Positions 13,806-24,962 of a stretch of 64,000 bases of DNA are shown piece by piece (position 1 is the first letter of the stretch; each line of letters starts with the position of its first letter). Where the stretch lies: assembly GCF_040436345.1 (NCBI RefSeq), contig NC_133221.1:25373665-25437664 (forward strand). Direction: 5' to 3'. The notes below the pieces were generated by a model. It was not told where the DNA came from, did no database searches, and saw only the letters and a program-made list of their open reading frames with translations. A program made the translations under genes and the position numbers. Origin of the DNA: Pagrus major (lineage: Eukaryota; Chordata; Actinopteri; Spariformes; Sparidae).

Positions 13806-13811
13806 AATAAA
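13806..13811 (+). terminator. otud3 polyadenylation signal
   Basis: This is the first AATAAA after the otud3 stop, about 500 bases downstream, with overlapping ATAATAAAT copies just after it. Further hexamers near 13975 and 14007 could give longer 3' ends. Convergent bcas2 transcripts would end near 14545, so the 3' ends approach closely. Confidence 0.7.
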
Positions 13812-14558
13812 TAATAATAAATGATAATTTTCTGTTTTTGTGTGCATCAGATGATATATGACATATTATCCAGGGGGACATGTGTTTGTGACACATTTTC
13901 AAATTAGAGATGTGTTAGACATTTTCATCACTGATAGTGTTAAAAGATATTAAGCCATTTATTTCCTTTGGTGTAAATAAAAATGATCTAATGCCACAAA
14001 TTGGACAATAAAACAGACACATTTTAGCACAAGACCATACAAAACAAATATGGTTATCCCTTTGTCAAAATTATTTCTTGGAATATTCTTCCCCTTTATG
14101 TCAAAGCCACTCAGGTGAAGCTCCAGCAGTTAACCTTTAAACATAACTAACAGGTTATTGGGATTTCAGTTAATGGCTTGTTGGTAATTTGTCAAATGGG
14201 GTTACAGCATGTCCACCTGAGAATACAGCTGTGATTTCTGACAAACTTAGTTGAATGTGCCTGCAGCAGAAAATGAGAACTAGGAAAGAGAAATGAGTCG
14301 AGCGCGTTTGACTCTGAGGCTGCCTATTCGTCATATTGGGAAGGTAGAGTATACTGAGCTCCAAATAAATATATAAAATATAAGAACTGAACAGAATAAA
14401 GCTACACAGATTTCAAATATCAAACAGAAGTCCTTATAAATATGCAACATATGCAATTCAAGAGATTTGCATAAGCAGAACTGACTAAAGTGTTTAGAAT
14501 AAACATGTCTGATATGGAAAAAATCCAATTAACACAAGGTTATATCAGAAATGTTCAT

Positions 14559-14564
14559 TTTATT
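14559..14564 (-). terminator. Distal bcas2 polyadenylation signal
   Basis: AATAAA on the minus strand (TTTATT on plus), about 900 bases past the bcas2 stop. Use of this site would place the whole MITE at 14724-15180 inside the 3' UTR. A nearer minus-strand AATAAA lies inside that MITE at 15153-15158. Confidence 0.5.
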
Positions 14565-14723
14565 CAAACAGCATAAAAAAATGACATGAACAGAAGTCAA
14601 GGCAGGACTCACAGAGATAACTTTGTCCTTGACAAACTATGTACACTTAATTATAAACACACCCTTTGTTGGTAGGCAGACTCAAAATGTGAAACCTACA
14701 TGCTGGTATGAATTACATTTTAA

Positions 14724-15180
14724 AGCGAGATTGTGTCACTTTTGCTGGTTCTTGCAGCATTAATGGAATAATGTTAAATACTTAAAAAGGTGCCACTTGT
14801 ATGAAAAGTTGAACAACTGATGCTTCGGGATTGTAGGACGGGTCTGCAACCATCCCAAAGCATCAGTTTTTGACGAGTTAGGAATGAGACTCAAAAATCA
14901 ACTTTTCTTAAAAAAGCACCTTTAACAAAAGCACAAGAAGAAAATAATCTTTAAGCCAGCACACTGATTCAGTAATGTCAGGTAAACAGTACCTACCGAA
15001 ATCTTAATTTGGCTAACATTAGCTAGCATTGGCTACTGGTCACACCAGACCAAGTGAGGCTGTATCAACGAAACCTATCAGTGTATTGAACTAAGCAAAG
15101 ATGTCCTATCGCTTATGAATTCAACTATCCATTTGTAAGAAGATGAAACTGTTTTATTGTAAACTGTACATAATCTCGCT
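14724..15180. mobile_element. TTAA-flanked MITE in bcas2 3' UTR region
   Basis: The termini are perfect inverted repeats over nine bases (AGCGAGATT ... AATCTCGCT), flanked on each side by TTAA (14720-14723 and 15181-15184). Length is 457 bp and there is no open frame of note. Ends and target site match a TTAA-specific non-autonomous DNA element. It lies 285 bases downstream of the bcas2 stop codon. Confidence 0.85.
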
Positions 15181-15464
15181 TTAAACATCTGTACAGTAAA
15201 AAAAACCTGCTTTATATGTTATTCCTCCAGTTTTTACAGCAGAATAAGAGGCGTGAAATCTGTAGAAATGTGTGTTCTTACTGAGGTTTCAGGGCAACTC
15301 ATTCTGAATGTCAAAGTAATTTGATGATGCAGAGCATACGCAGTTGCACATTAAATCTCCTCCACACAGGCATCTTTCCTTCCTCATGTTGCTTGTTAGC
15401 TCAGTCAAACAAGATGACATCTCAGTTTGTAGATCAGTGATATGAGGGTGACAGCTGCTGCGCT

Positions 15465-18400
15465 CTAGAAGTCCTGCCGGATGTTCTCCTTGTTCTCGTC
15501 CCCCTGCTGTTGTCTGAGCTGAGTTATTTCATTCTCCAGCTGGACGATGGCCCGCTCGATCTCATAGTTCTTACTGACCAGAGACACCCAGCTGTTCAGA
15601 GACGGATACAGATGTTACAACACAGGAAGATCTAACCTACATATTCCCAGTGCGCAGTGATATAAACACGTAAAATCTTCAAACAACATACTTTGACTCC
15701 AGCTCTCGCAGTTTGGCTCCTCCTGCCAGCTGATCGTTCTTGCGCTGCCAGTTTAAATCTTGAATTTGCTTCCTAGGTAACAAAATAAATGAGTGGTAAA
15801 CATCTGAAAACTGGTTTGACAACTCTTTCATACAGCACGAATGTACCATCGCTCACCTGAATTTCTGAAGTTCTTTTTGAGCCATCTCAATCATGAAGGC
15901 CAGGTTACTGAAGGAGGAAGACAAGACAACATTTTAGCAGTCTTTACACTTATAATGCAGTGAGCAGAAGAGAGAGGTGGCTGCTGATGGTCACATACTC
16001 GTTGTAGACTTTCCATGCGTTGGTTCCATACTGCGACATGAGCTCCAGGTTCTCAATGCGGACTGCCTGGTGCTCGAGCTGGGCCATCGAGTTGTTCACG
16101 CACTCCTGCCACGCTGTGATGTCATTCTTCTGTCCCGACGAGGGCGCTGGCAGCTCATATCTCCACAGGGAAAAAGGTTCAAGATGATATGATCAATATT
16201 TTCAACAGAATAAAAATAAAAAATAGTCAGAAATAGACCCCAGCAATCATTTTACAAGAGAAACGGGTTACAACTGCAGCTGCGACTAACTTTGTATTCA
16301 TCATAAATTCTGTACAATGTCAGTGTTTCAGTTTTATGAGCACTTTCCAAAATGTGTTTGAAATATATGGTCACCATGGATATCAGCCATGTAAAATATA
16401 AAGACATAAAGAGCTAAAAATATAGAAAACCACCATGTTCATCTGCCTTTTTAAAAAATGTATTTGTTTAGGTTTTTCTCCCCATTCTGTTTGGTTTTGC
16501 CATTTTGTTGTTGATGTCTTTTTTCCCCAGGGTGTTTGGTTTGTCTTCATATATCTATAACACATGAATTTCACATGTAGTGCTATATAAAAGAATGTAG
16601 AGATGTTTAACCTCCAAACTATGGAAGGTATGAATTTTGGGGTATAAATACAAAGTAGAAAAAAAGAGGAAGGGCTGGTGTGGTTTTTGTGGTAGTGTGA
16701 TTGGTAGAAAGCTTATTTTTTTAGCGGTTTAGATGCATGTTTTGTAATAAACTTTGAATTACAGAGCTAGTTAAGTGTATAGGGGTCAAATTGATGCATT
16801 AAATAGGTATCAAATAAATAGGAATATAGGAAACAGTGAAACATGTTAGTGTTGGTAATAAAATTAAATAAGACAAATGGTCAAATAAATATAGCAAAGA
16901 GCAAAATAGCATGTCAGTCATGTGAATCCTGCATAACTGGGTTTTTAGTTGGGCAAAACTTAGTTAAAAAAGGTGATTGATGGTATCGTTAGGTGAAGAT
17001 GAATATTGGCAAAAAACAATTAGGTTGCTAGGAAAGGCTTTTTATAGGAATAGGAATTCTTCTTGTTTTCTTTGGTATTTTGGGAGAGGAAGTAAAGAGT
17101 TCTGAGTTATATATATGTAAGTAGTTGGGTGCATATCAGCAAAACATTTGACTGAATTTATAACACAAGAGCCCTGTTTGGGGATGGAGAGGCCAGGCTG
17201 TTGTTTCTAAGTCGAATTCCTGATTTTCCATCAGTGTATCACTGAGCTTTGTTTTGTAGTCTTGATTGTGTAGACAGGGTGTTTGTTGGAATACAGCAGA
17301 AGATTAAAGTCAGAATAAATTATAAACATGATATATGAACAATTATTGACATATGATTGAAGTTATTTGTGTTGTAATTCATGCAAATCGGTAATTGCTT
17401 TATTGTTTGAACACCAAATGCATATATTGAGTCAGTTTTATCGTACTGGTAGTTATTTAGGAAGCAAACGTCTGTTTGAAATATAAGTAAATATAAACCA
17501 AAACTGTAATTAAATTGAGTGTTTCTATATGCGTAAGGTAAATGTACTAATTTATTGTTAGATGTGTGATAAATGTTAGTCATAGTTTTAGTTTTAAATT
17601 ATTATAGTAATATATTGTGTGTATTTATTGCGTTCGTGTTATGGGATCCTGGAGAAACACAATCTCATTTTTGCTGCACTACTTTTGTAGGTACAGCTGA
17701 ATGACAATAAAGCTTCGATTGATTGATTGATTGATTAATTGATGGATGAGGTGGTGTCAAAAGTTAAAGTTGGAAATTCAGTCTTGTATTTTGCTGCAGT
17801 GATCCATTATTTTGAGGATGAAGTTAGAGATGCAAGTGAAGTAATGTGGTAACAGCCAGGTCACACCCTTCACCCACTGCAACTTCTCTATCATAAAAGA
17901 TTCAACCTTTGCTTTTCCAACCTGCAAACTCTAATCAGTTTATTCCTCCAAGAGTCCAAGTGGACCTATGTACCAAATTTGAAGAAATTCCCACAAGGCA
18001 TTCTTGAGATGTCGCGTTCACGAATCGTGAGGTTGCAGTGACCTTTGACCTCCAAAATCTAATCAGTTCATCCTTGAGTCCATGTGTGGGTTTGTGCCAA
18101 ATTTGACGAAAATCCCTCTAGGCGTTCTTGAGATATCAGTTCATGAGGCAGGAGGTCGCTGTGACCTTTGACTTTTGACCTTCAAAACCTAATCAGTTCA
18201 TCTCTGAGTGGACATTTGTGCAAAGTTTGAAGAAATTTCCTCAAAGCGCTCTTGAGATATTGCGTTCTTAAGAATTTCCTGGACGGACAACCCGAAAACA
18301 TAATGGCACCGTGGAGGCATTAAAAAATGAAAAGCCATGGCAGGAAATCACCTGCAAACACTGAAAGTGATGAGTAACACACACACTTCCTTTTAATAGC

Positions 18401-21400
18401 AGGAAGCACTTTGTGAGTTGACGTTTCAACATTTCGATCACCTCTACGCACACGTAGACACTTAGCTTAGAGGTGAAATAATAAGTTGATTAATCAGGTG
18501 TGAATCAAAGTGTGTTTTTTAGGAACAATTACCAAAATTCACTGTCTCCACCTTCTGTTAATATATGAATATTTTCTGGTTTTAACTCTGCTATTAAAGT
18601 AAACTGAATACCTTTGGGTTTTGGAAAAATTGTTTGGATAACAAGACATTTGAAGACGTCCCCACGGGCACTTATATAAACCAAATGATAAATTGAGAAA
18701 GTGATCTGTAGATTATTCGATTGAGAAAATAATCATTACTGCTGTTTTAATTCAGCTTATTCATGTGACATTACAGGATTGCTGGGTGTCTCAGTCTTGA
18801 CACTTGCAACACACTGCGGTTTCCTTAGCTGCAGCACAAATTTCTAGTTGGATTTCGTAACTTCCCTAATTGGGTCAATACTGTTCAGGTTTTCTTTTCA
18901 AAACAGTAATTTTGACTTACTGACTCTGAGCTATTCGCAGGTCATAACCTTGAATACCTTCAAATATATCTACACTGAAAATACTGTAGAACCTCACTGA
19001 ATAATGTATTCTAAAGCAACATTATGTAACTTTTTTAAAACCTTTTAACAGTTTTCAAAATCTCTAGCCCTTTTCACACAGAGACTCCGCATTATCGGCA
19101 CAGCAAAGGCTCGCCATTTCTCCGCCTTTGTTTGTTCACACTGAACCAAGCAGCGCCGGCGTAGAGCCGCACCTGTGTGTCAATTCATACAGGACGCCGG
19201 CACTGCAGATCCAAAAGAGGTGTGACGGTACACGTCATGATGTTGAGATCTGTGTGGTTTTTTCAAGGTGTTTCCCTGGTGTCCACCTGTTAATCCAAAC
19301 ATGTAACTGCCGACTGTTTATAATCATATGGATGCTGTTTTAATGTGTTATGATTGAGATCCTGACCCACCATACATCGTCGGAAAGTGACAAAGTTACG
19401 TTTTTCGCTCTAAATGGCATAATTACATAATCGGCATCAGTAAACGGCGGACACTGTCTGACTCTCCCTGGAGGGGAGGAATGCTTCGTCGTGGGTCTTT
19501 GCCTCTGGCTCTGACTTGGCTCTTGTGAGGCTCTTCTGATCGATTTTATTCATTTTTGACTTTGTTCCTTTTGTACCCTTTTATTTTCCTGAATTAAAGA
19601 CCAAAAAAGTTTTAATAAAACTGGGTTGTATTTTGCACATTCTAACTTAAATTCCTTTCTTGGCTCCTCTCTCAAAGGCCGACTGACCAGAGCGTCTAGG
19701 TAAGAGCTCTTACTCCCTGTGAAAGGCTGACTGTAGATTACTACATTTTTTGTTAAATCAAAAGATTTGAAATTTGTTAAAGCTAAATCCTGTATGATGA
19801 TTTAAAGTTGATTAAGAATTGAAGTGTCTGAAAGCTAAAACTGTGATATGAATGTCGTGATTTGGCACTGACGAAGCAATGTGATGTATTGTTGTGGTTG
19901 AGAACTTGAGTTCATGACTGACACTCATTTGGTTTTTGTAAGGGAAATTCCAAAATGTCCCTTTGTTATTTTGATGTTATTCTTGTGTTAAGAGTGAAAA
20001 CATTGTGTCTATGGGCCTCCCATGGTTTATGTCATGTGACAGTTTTATGATTGCAGAGTATATGGTTTCAGAGCGTATGTGATAGAGGTTTGAAAAACCT
20101 AACATAGATAAAACAGACTCTTGTCCAAGGAGTTCATCCTGAAGAGGTTTTTTGTGACCTTTCTGTGTAACCCCTCCTGGAAATGTGTGTTCTGAGAATG
20201 GTTGATATATGAAACATAAACTATGGGATGTACGTACATATTAAATTTATGTTAACCTGTGGAGAAAGTGGAGATCATGGGAGTGTTATTCTAAGTGGTC
20301 CAGATGTAACCTTGTGATTTTTACAACTACAAACGACTGAGAGAGACTGCCTCTCTCCAGTAAACATCTATGCGCTGCTGATGTGTGAGACTCTTGCTTT
20401 CAAGCAATAAAAGGAACTTCTAGAAAAGAAAAATGCCTCAGAGTTGATCTTGCATAAGGTCACTCTGAGGTACGATAAGTCTCGCAGCACCTATTGCACA
20501 CATATTTCGATATTAACCGGATAGTTTCACATAGTAACATAAATATATCATGAAATAAGTCTTACAATGACAATTTGGTGATTAGAGAGCCAGGCTGAAA
20601 GTTCCCGAATAAGCAAGTAGTGGATCAACTTGCGTGTAGATTGTTTAGGGAGGTTTTAGCTGTGGTTAAGAAACGTTTTACCGGCCATTTCATTAATCTA
20701 ATCAGGGGATTATTTTAATGCGACACCATTTCAGATCACAACGTTACAAACATGTTCACTTCAACATACAACACATAACATTGTTATGACGTAATGAGTT
20801 TTGTCAAATGAGGACAAACCACAACTTTTAGCTAAACTACAATATGCATGACTCTCTGTAGCTGTGTATGTATTTAGGTGCCCACAGAGGCCTGCAGGTC
20901 AGTGAGGTGTTCTGCTGCTCTACATATAAACACAGGCTGGTGCAGTTTGTAAGTTTACCTCTTCATGCTCAGGAGGTCCATGGGCTGCCGGGCTGCCAAC
21001 CGCTCAAATTCGTTCCTCATAATTTCCGTCTAAAGGGTGATAAGAAATAAGAAATGCTGTTATCTCTGTCACACTGGGTGAAACTGTGAAGAAGGTTTCA
21101 GAGGTGTGAGGGATTAAGTCACCTCAAAGGTAGCGAAGTCCGGTGTGGGCAGGTAGCTCAGGTAGTTCTTGGTGGGTCGGTATCTTCTGGTCTCCTCCTC
21201 CACCAACGCTGCAGCCTGGAGGCCAAAAGATAATTCAGTTTTTACACAAAAAACAATGCTGCAACCAAGAAATTAGCTGAGAACGGCCGTACTTGCAGTT
21301 ATTTTTTTAACACAGTTATCTTGATCACAAGTAAATTATAAAAGTAAAGTATTTAGTTATCTCAAGAAAACAAGCTTTGTGATCTCTAGATCACGAGTTA

Positions 21401-24400
21401 ATCACCCCATTCTAATGAGAAAACAGGTCAATTCCTCCCATTTGTGTTAATCAGCGATCAGTGGTGCCATGCCAGCACACATAGATGGCCTCTTGACAAC
21501 TGTAGTAACTGATTTAAGTTAAAAGCTCGATCAAGGAGGATTCATTATTGATCAACACAATAATCAAGGACGCAGTAATCACAGGCAGAAATTGCCCATG
21601 CAGGACAAATCAATACAGCACATACCGTTTAATATAACCACAGCTCTCCCAAGATACTAACCCAACATGACGTTGGGTCTAGTCAGCCTATCAAGATCAA
21701 TGTTTGATCACACCTTGTTTGCGCTTTTTCATTCAGCTTCCTAATATTGACACATGAAAATGCTGACTGTCACAACTCATCTCGACAAATAAGCCTTTTG
21801 TGTTCTCGGGTAGAGAAGATATATGAACCTGTTATTGTGAGAAAATGAGGTTTGTTATCTCAGGATAACTAGATCAAAAAAACAATAGCAAGCATAGCCA
21901 CTCTCAGCCTCTGTAATGGTTTTAAAATCCATTGGTAGTGGTGATTTTTGGACTGGCTATTACAGCAAGTATCAAGTTGAATTCAGACCCAACATGATCA
22001 GTAGTTTCATGTCTTCTTTAAACGGAAATGAACGTTTCGTTTAGTACACAAAAATTCTTATACCTGACTAAGACAAGTAATGATATTAGTTTATATTTCC
22101 CTGAAGCAAAAATAGAGAAATGTAACAAAAGAGTATAAAAAAGAAATGTTTTCACTCTCATTGTTTTTCCAAATTGATCTACAAGGACATAAGTGGTCCA
22201 AACACATTTTTTTTTTTTGCATTTTTGTTGTACCTCAGACAAAGATTTAAGTTTTCAGGCCTACCAGCTAAGGCATAATGCTGTAATAAACAGTTAATCA
22301 TGTTTCTTTTTTGTAATTCTCTTGACAACTGTAAGCTGCCTTCACTGAAGATCTTTAATGCTGCTGCTGCCTTGAGACATCTATTGGAGGAGTCAGGTGT
22401 GAGCCAAGTCATTAACCTCTAAATGAACAATTGTTCATCGGAGGCAAAGACAGTGGTGACAAGCTGAACTGCACAAAGAGGGAGCTTCATGTGCGTCACA
22501 GTGAACTTGTTTTTAATTGGTAGTCAAATAGCAGCATATTGTGGTTCATCAAATCAATGGTCAGTTCTGAAAAAATGTTTTTTGGAATGTGTGATGCAAT
22601 AACATCTGACCCGTACTCTACATTTCTGTGTTCATATCAGCACTGTAGAGATAACTTTTCTTTGACTCATTCTGGTTGTGAAGTCTGTTGGAGGTATCCA
22701 GTCTGTAGGGAGCTAATGGAAGTGAATTTGAATTGTGTCAATGTGACTGAAATAATGTATACAATAGCATAACTATGTGTACCAGCACAACTGCAAATCA
22801 TTCAAAGGGGTAATAGTGACATATTAATATTAACCACATTCATTTTACCCACCACATCAGCCTCACCTGCCTGCTGTTGTCAAACACAGGTGTAGCTTGA
22901 AACACTGACAAAAGGTGTCAGCCATTGAGTTTTGTAAATGCTGACAGACCAAGTGTGGCTAACATGTATCTCAATGGAACAAAGTCATTACTAGTGTTCA
23001 CTAGTCACACCTGTGCCATTTCTACCATGAAATGTCAAAATATTTGCTCTAAGAAAATGTTTGTATAAAGCACACATCATTAAGAGGAGTTAAACTAGTC
23101 GACTTTAAGTGTGATGATGGACAACTGAGCACTTAGTAAAAGGTCTTGTTCTTTAACTTTAATGGATTTTCATGTGGTCTGAAGTTTCGACTAAGGTGCC
23201 ACAATGGACGAGAAGACGTTTTGACATGACATAGCAGGACATTGGGTGGAATTAACAACATTAATGATGGCTGCACTTTATTTAGGTGTTCCCAAGGCTC
23301 TGGGCTGTCAAGCTGTCTGTGACACAGGTTACTAGGAACTTTTATAGACCCTTTTCCTGGCAGACATTTTGGGTTGTCAAAGCAGGAAAAGCACAAGTTT
23401 GACCAATAACGTTCACTGAGTGAGCATGCACAATACCAGGACCCTGGAACTATCTAACTTAAGCGAAATGCAGCCATCATTACAGTTATAAATTCCACTT
23501 GTGTTTTTCCTGCTTTGACAAGTCAAAATGTCTGTGAAAAGGGTCTATTGAACAAAAAGCGCATTACTTTCAATCTTGCAATGAGAGCTCCATATCTTAT
23601 AATCATGAGATCCTAATTTTGTAATAATTAAATAGTTTTATCACCATGATGAAACACGGATCTCAGAATTATGAGATGTGGTAAAAATGGTTCCCATTTC
23701 AATTTCAGTCTGAACCATTGTGACACTAATAATGGTCTGTTTCACTATTAACCTGTATTTCCACCTTTATGGAGGACAGGAGTATTTATTTTATGAACAG
23801 TTCATGGTGTTTGAATGTTTCTGACAAGGGTTGGCAGCAAGTTAAAGCAACATTATGTCACTTTTTGACCTTAAAATAACAGCTGTCATTTTGACGGTAC
23901 AGTGTCTTGTAATATGGTAGGATCACAGCGTTACATACATGTTTACTTCAAGATACAAGTTTTCAACACAACACTTTTAGCGTCATGAGTTTTGTTTGTA
24001 GTTTTAATTATTACAGACCTGGGATTTGTATTTATGACATTGGTGTTACACTCAGAAACTGTAGGCGGCTCCGAATTTCACAAAATGCCAATTTCTACAT
24101 AATGTTGCTTTAACTTGGGCCCCAACTGTCTTATTTTGAAGACACATTACATTCATTTGGCAGCCACTTTAGTCCAAAGCAACCTGGAGTAAGTTTATTC
24201 AAGCTGCACGGGAGCAAGATGCAGAGCTCATCATACAATGCAAAAGTCACAATTAAGAGATAAGAGCTAAACTTCTTCCTCTCTTTGGTGAATGCAATGT
24301 ACTTGCATTTGAATTCAACAGAGCCATCATTAATATTACTTTGTATTGTACTGTGTTGTCTCATTGTTGTACTGTGGTAATATAACGCTGGTGTACATTG

Positions 24401-24862
24401 AGAGAAGCACAGAGGACATTAAGACAGCATTTTCCAGTCAAAATTATCGTTTTTTGGACCACAAGCCATTCCTGCTATTAAAAGGCATTGAAAAACTTAT
24501 TATATTAAATTTCCTGTGTCTGTTCGCAGGAAGTTATGAGCTGAAGTGCATTACCAAGCGTCGGCTAAATAATTCCCTGAACAAATGAGCCTGCTAAATG
24601 TTAGTATAACTAATTGTTGGCAAAATAAATGTTAAGTTCTTAATTTCCAAGCGTCTCATCACAATAACTAAATCTTCACGGTGTCTTCATCATCAAACAT
24701 TAGGTAAAGCATGCTTAGCTGTTAGCTAACACGCTGCGGTTAGCATATTCTCTCATAAAGTTTACTCACCGCTTCTCTGACACCCGCTGCATCGTAACCT
24801 TGGTCAAAATATGGCAAGGCGTCGACAAACACTTCACCAGCTACTGAAGCCGTTCCAGCCAT
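15465..24862 (-). CDS. bcas2: Pre-mRNA-splicing factor SPF27 (BCAS2)
   Basis: Seven minus-strand exons join in frame: 24862-24770, 21215-21123, 21029-20959, 16160-15999, 15907-15857, 15772-15692 and 15591-15465. They give 225 residues, the same length as human BCAS2. Landmarks in order are [20 protein letters not shown] at the N-terminus, [76 protein letters not shown] and a C-terminus ending ENIRQDF. The second half is a predicted coiled coil. BCAS2 is a core subunit of the nuclear PRP19/CDC5L complex that activates the spliceosome. Intron 3 (16161-20958) and intron 1 (21216-24769) are large and repeat-filled. All junctions are GT-AG. The gene is head-to-head with trim33. Confidence 0.97.
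17640..17740 (+). mobile_element. Retroposon 3' tail ending in (GATT)n
   Basis: The segment ending TGAATGACAATAAAGCTTC, followed by a short GATT tandem run, matches the usual shape of fish non-LTR retroposon tails: AATAAAG and then a short tandem repeat. The 5' extent is unknown; the AT-rich 1.1 kb before it may belong to it. Confidence 0.5.
17928..18320 (+). repeat. Dispersed repeat with three units of about 130 bp
   Basis: The word CTAATCAGTT recurs at 17931, 18059 and 18189. Each unit then carries CCAAATTTGA-type and TTCTTGAGAT-type words and ends with TGACCTTTGACC or similar. The third unit finishes in GGACGGACAACCCGAAAACA. A second inverted copy lies in a trim33 intron near 44180-44430. 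The family is widespread in fish; its transposon class is not clear to me. Confidence 0.85.
23345..23549. repeat. Inverted repeat with about 53-bp arms
   Basis: The left arm (TAGACCCTTTTCCTGGCAGA to about 23398) is the near-complement of the right arm (about 23499-23549, ending TGAAAAGGGTCTA); both include a CCTGCTTTGACAA-type word. The spacer is about 100 bases. Related sequence recurs near 51580-51690 (GGGACCCTGAAACC, then GCCATCATTCAT), so this is a dispersed family. Confidence 0.75.
23846..24109. mobile_element. Complete 264-bp TTAA MITE
   Basis: Perfect terminal inverted repeats (AGCAACATTATGT ... ACATAATGTTGCT) sit between two TTAA copies (23842-23845 and 24110-24113). Similar internal sequence (ACAACGTTACAAACATGTTCAC) appears near 20740 and a left end near 19014, so the family has at least three traces in bcas2. 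Confidence 0.9.
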
Positions 24863-24945
24863 TTTTAACCAGTCTATATTGTCGAATTAGTTTGAATTAT
24901 GTCTCCCTCCGATAAAAAAATCTTCCAGCTAACTAAAATCGTAGT

Positions 24946-24951
24946 TTCCGG
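24946..24951 (-). promoter_or_regulatory. ETS-type site in bcas2 promoter
   Basis: CCGGAA on the minus strand, 84 bases upstream of the bcas2 ATG. ETS/GABP sites are typical of TATA-less housekeeping promoters. Its use is inferred only from position and core motif. Confidence 0.45.
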
Positions 24952-24962
24952 TGTCGACCTTC

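Larger units (their letters stand above)
16161..20958 (-). other. bcas2 intron 3, repeat-rich
   Basis: This 4.8 kb intron has no recognised exon. It holds a retroposon-like tail near 17640-17740, a three-unit tandem dispersed repeat at 17928-18320, a lone terminal repeat of the AGCAACATTATGT MITE near 19014, and low-CpG sequence otherwise. Part of 19060-19500 (CCCTTTTCACACAGAGACTCCGC) looks like another decayed DNA transposon. Confidence 0.6.
21216..24769 (-). other. bcas2 intron 1, containing two foldback elements
   Basis: The 3.6 kb intron lacks recognised exons. It contains a foldback repeat at 23345-23549 and a complete TTAA-flanked MITE at 23846-24109. The rest (21216-23300) shows nothing I can name. 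Confidence 0.6.

Noticed and set aside
18999-19500. Possible complete MITE starting AGCAACATTATGT
   Set aside because: Only a left-end match was seen near 19014; no matching right end or second TTAA could be found.
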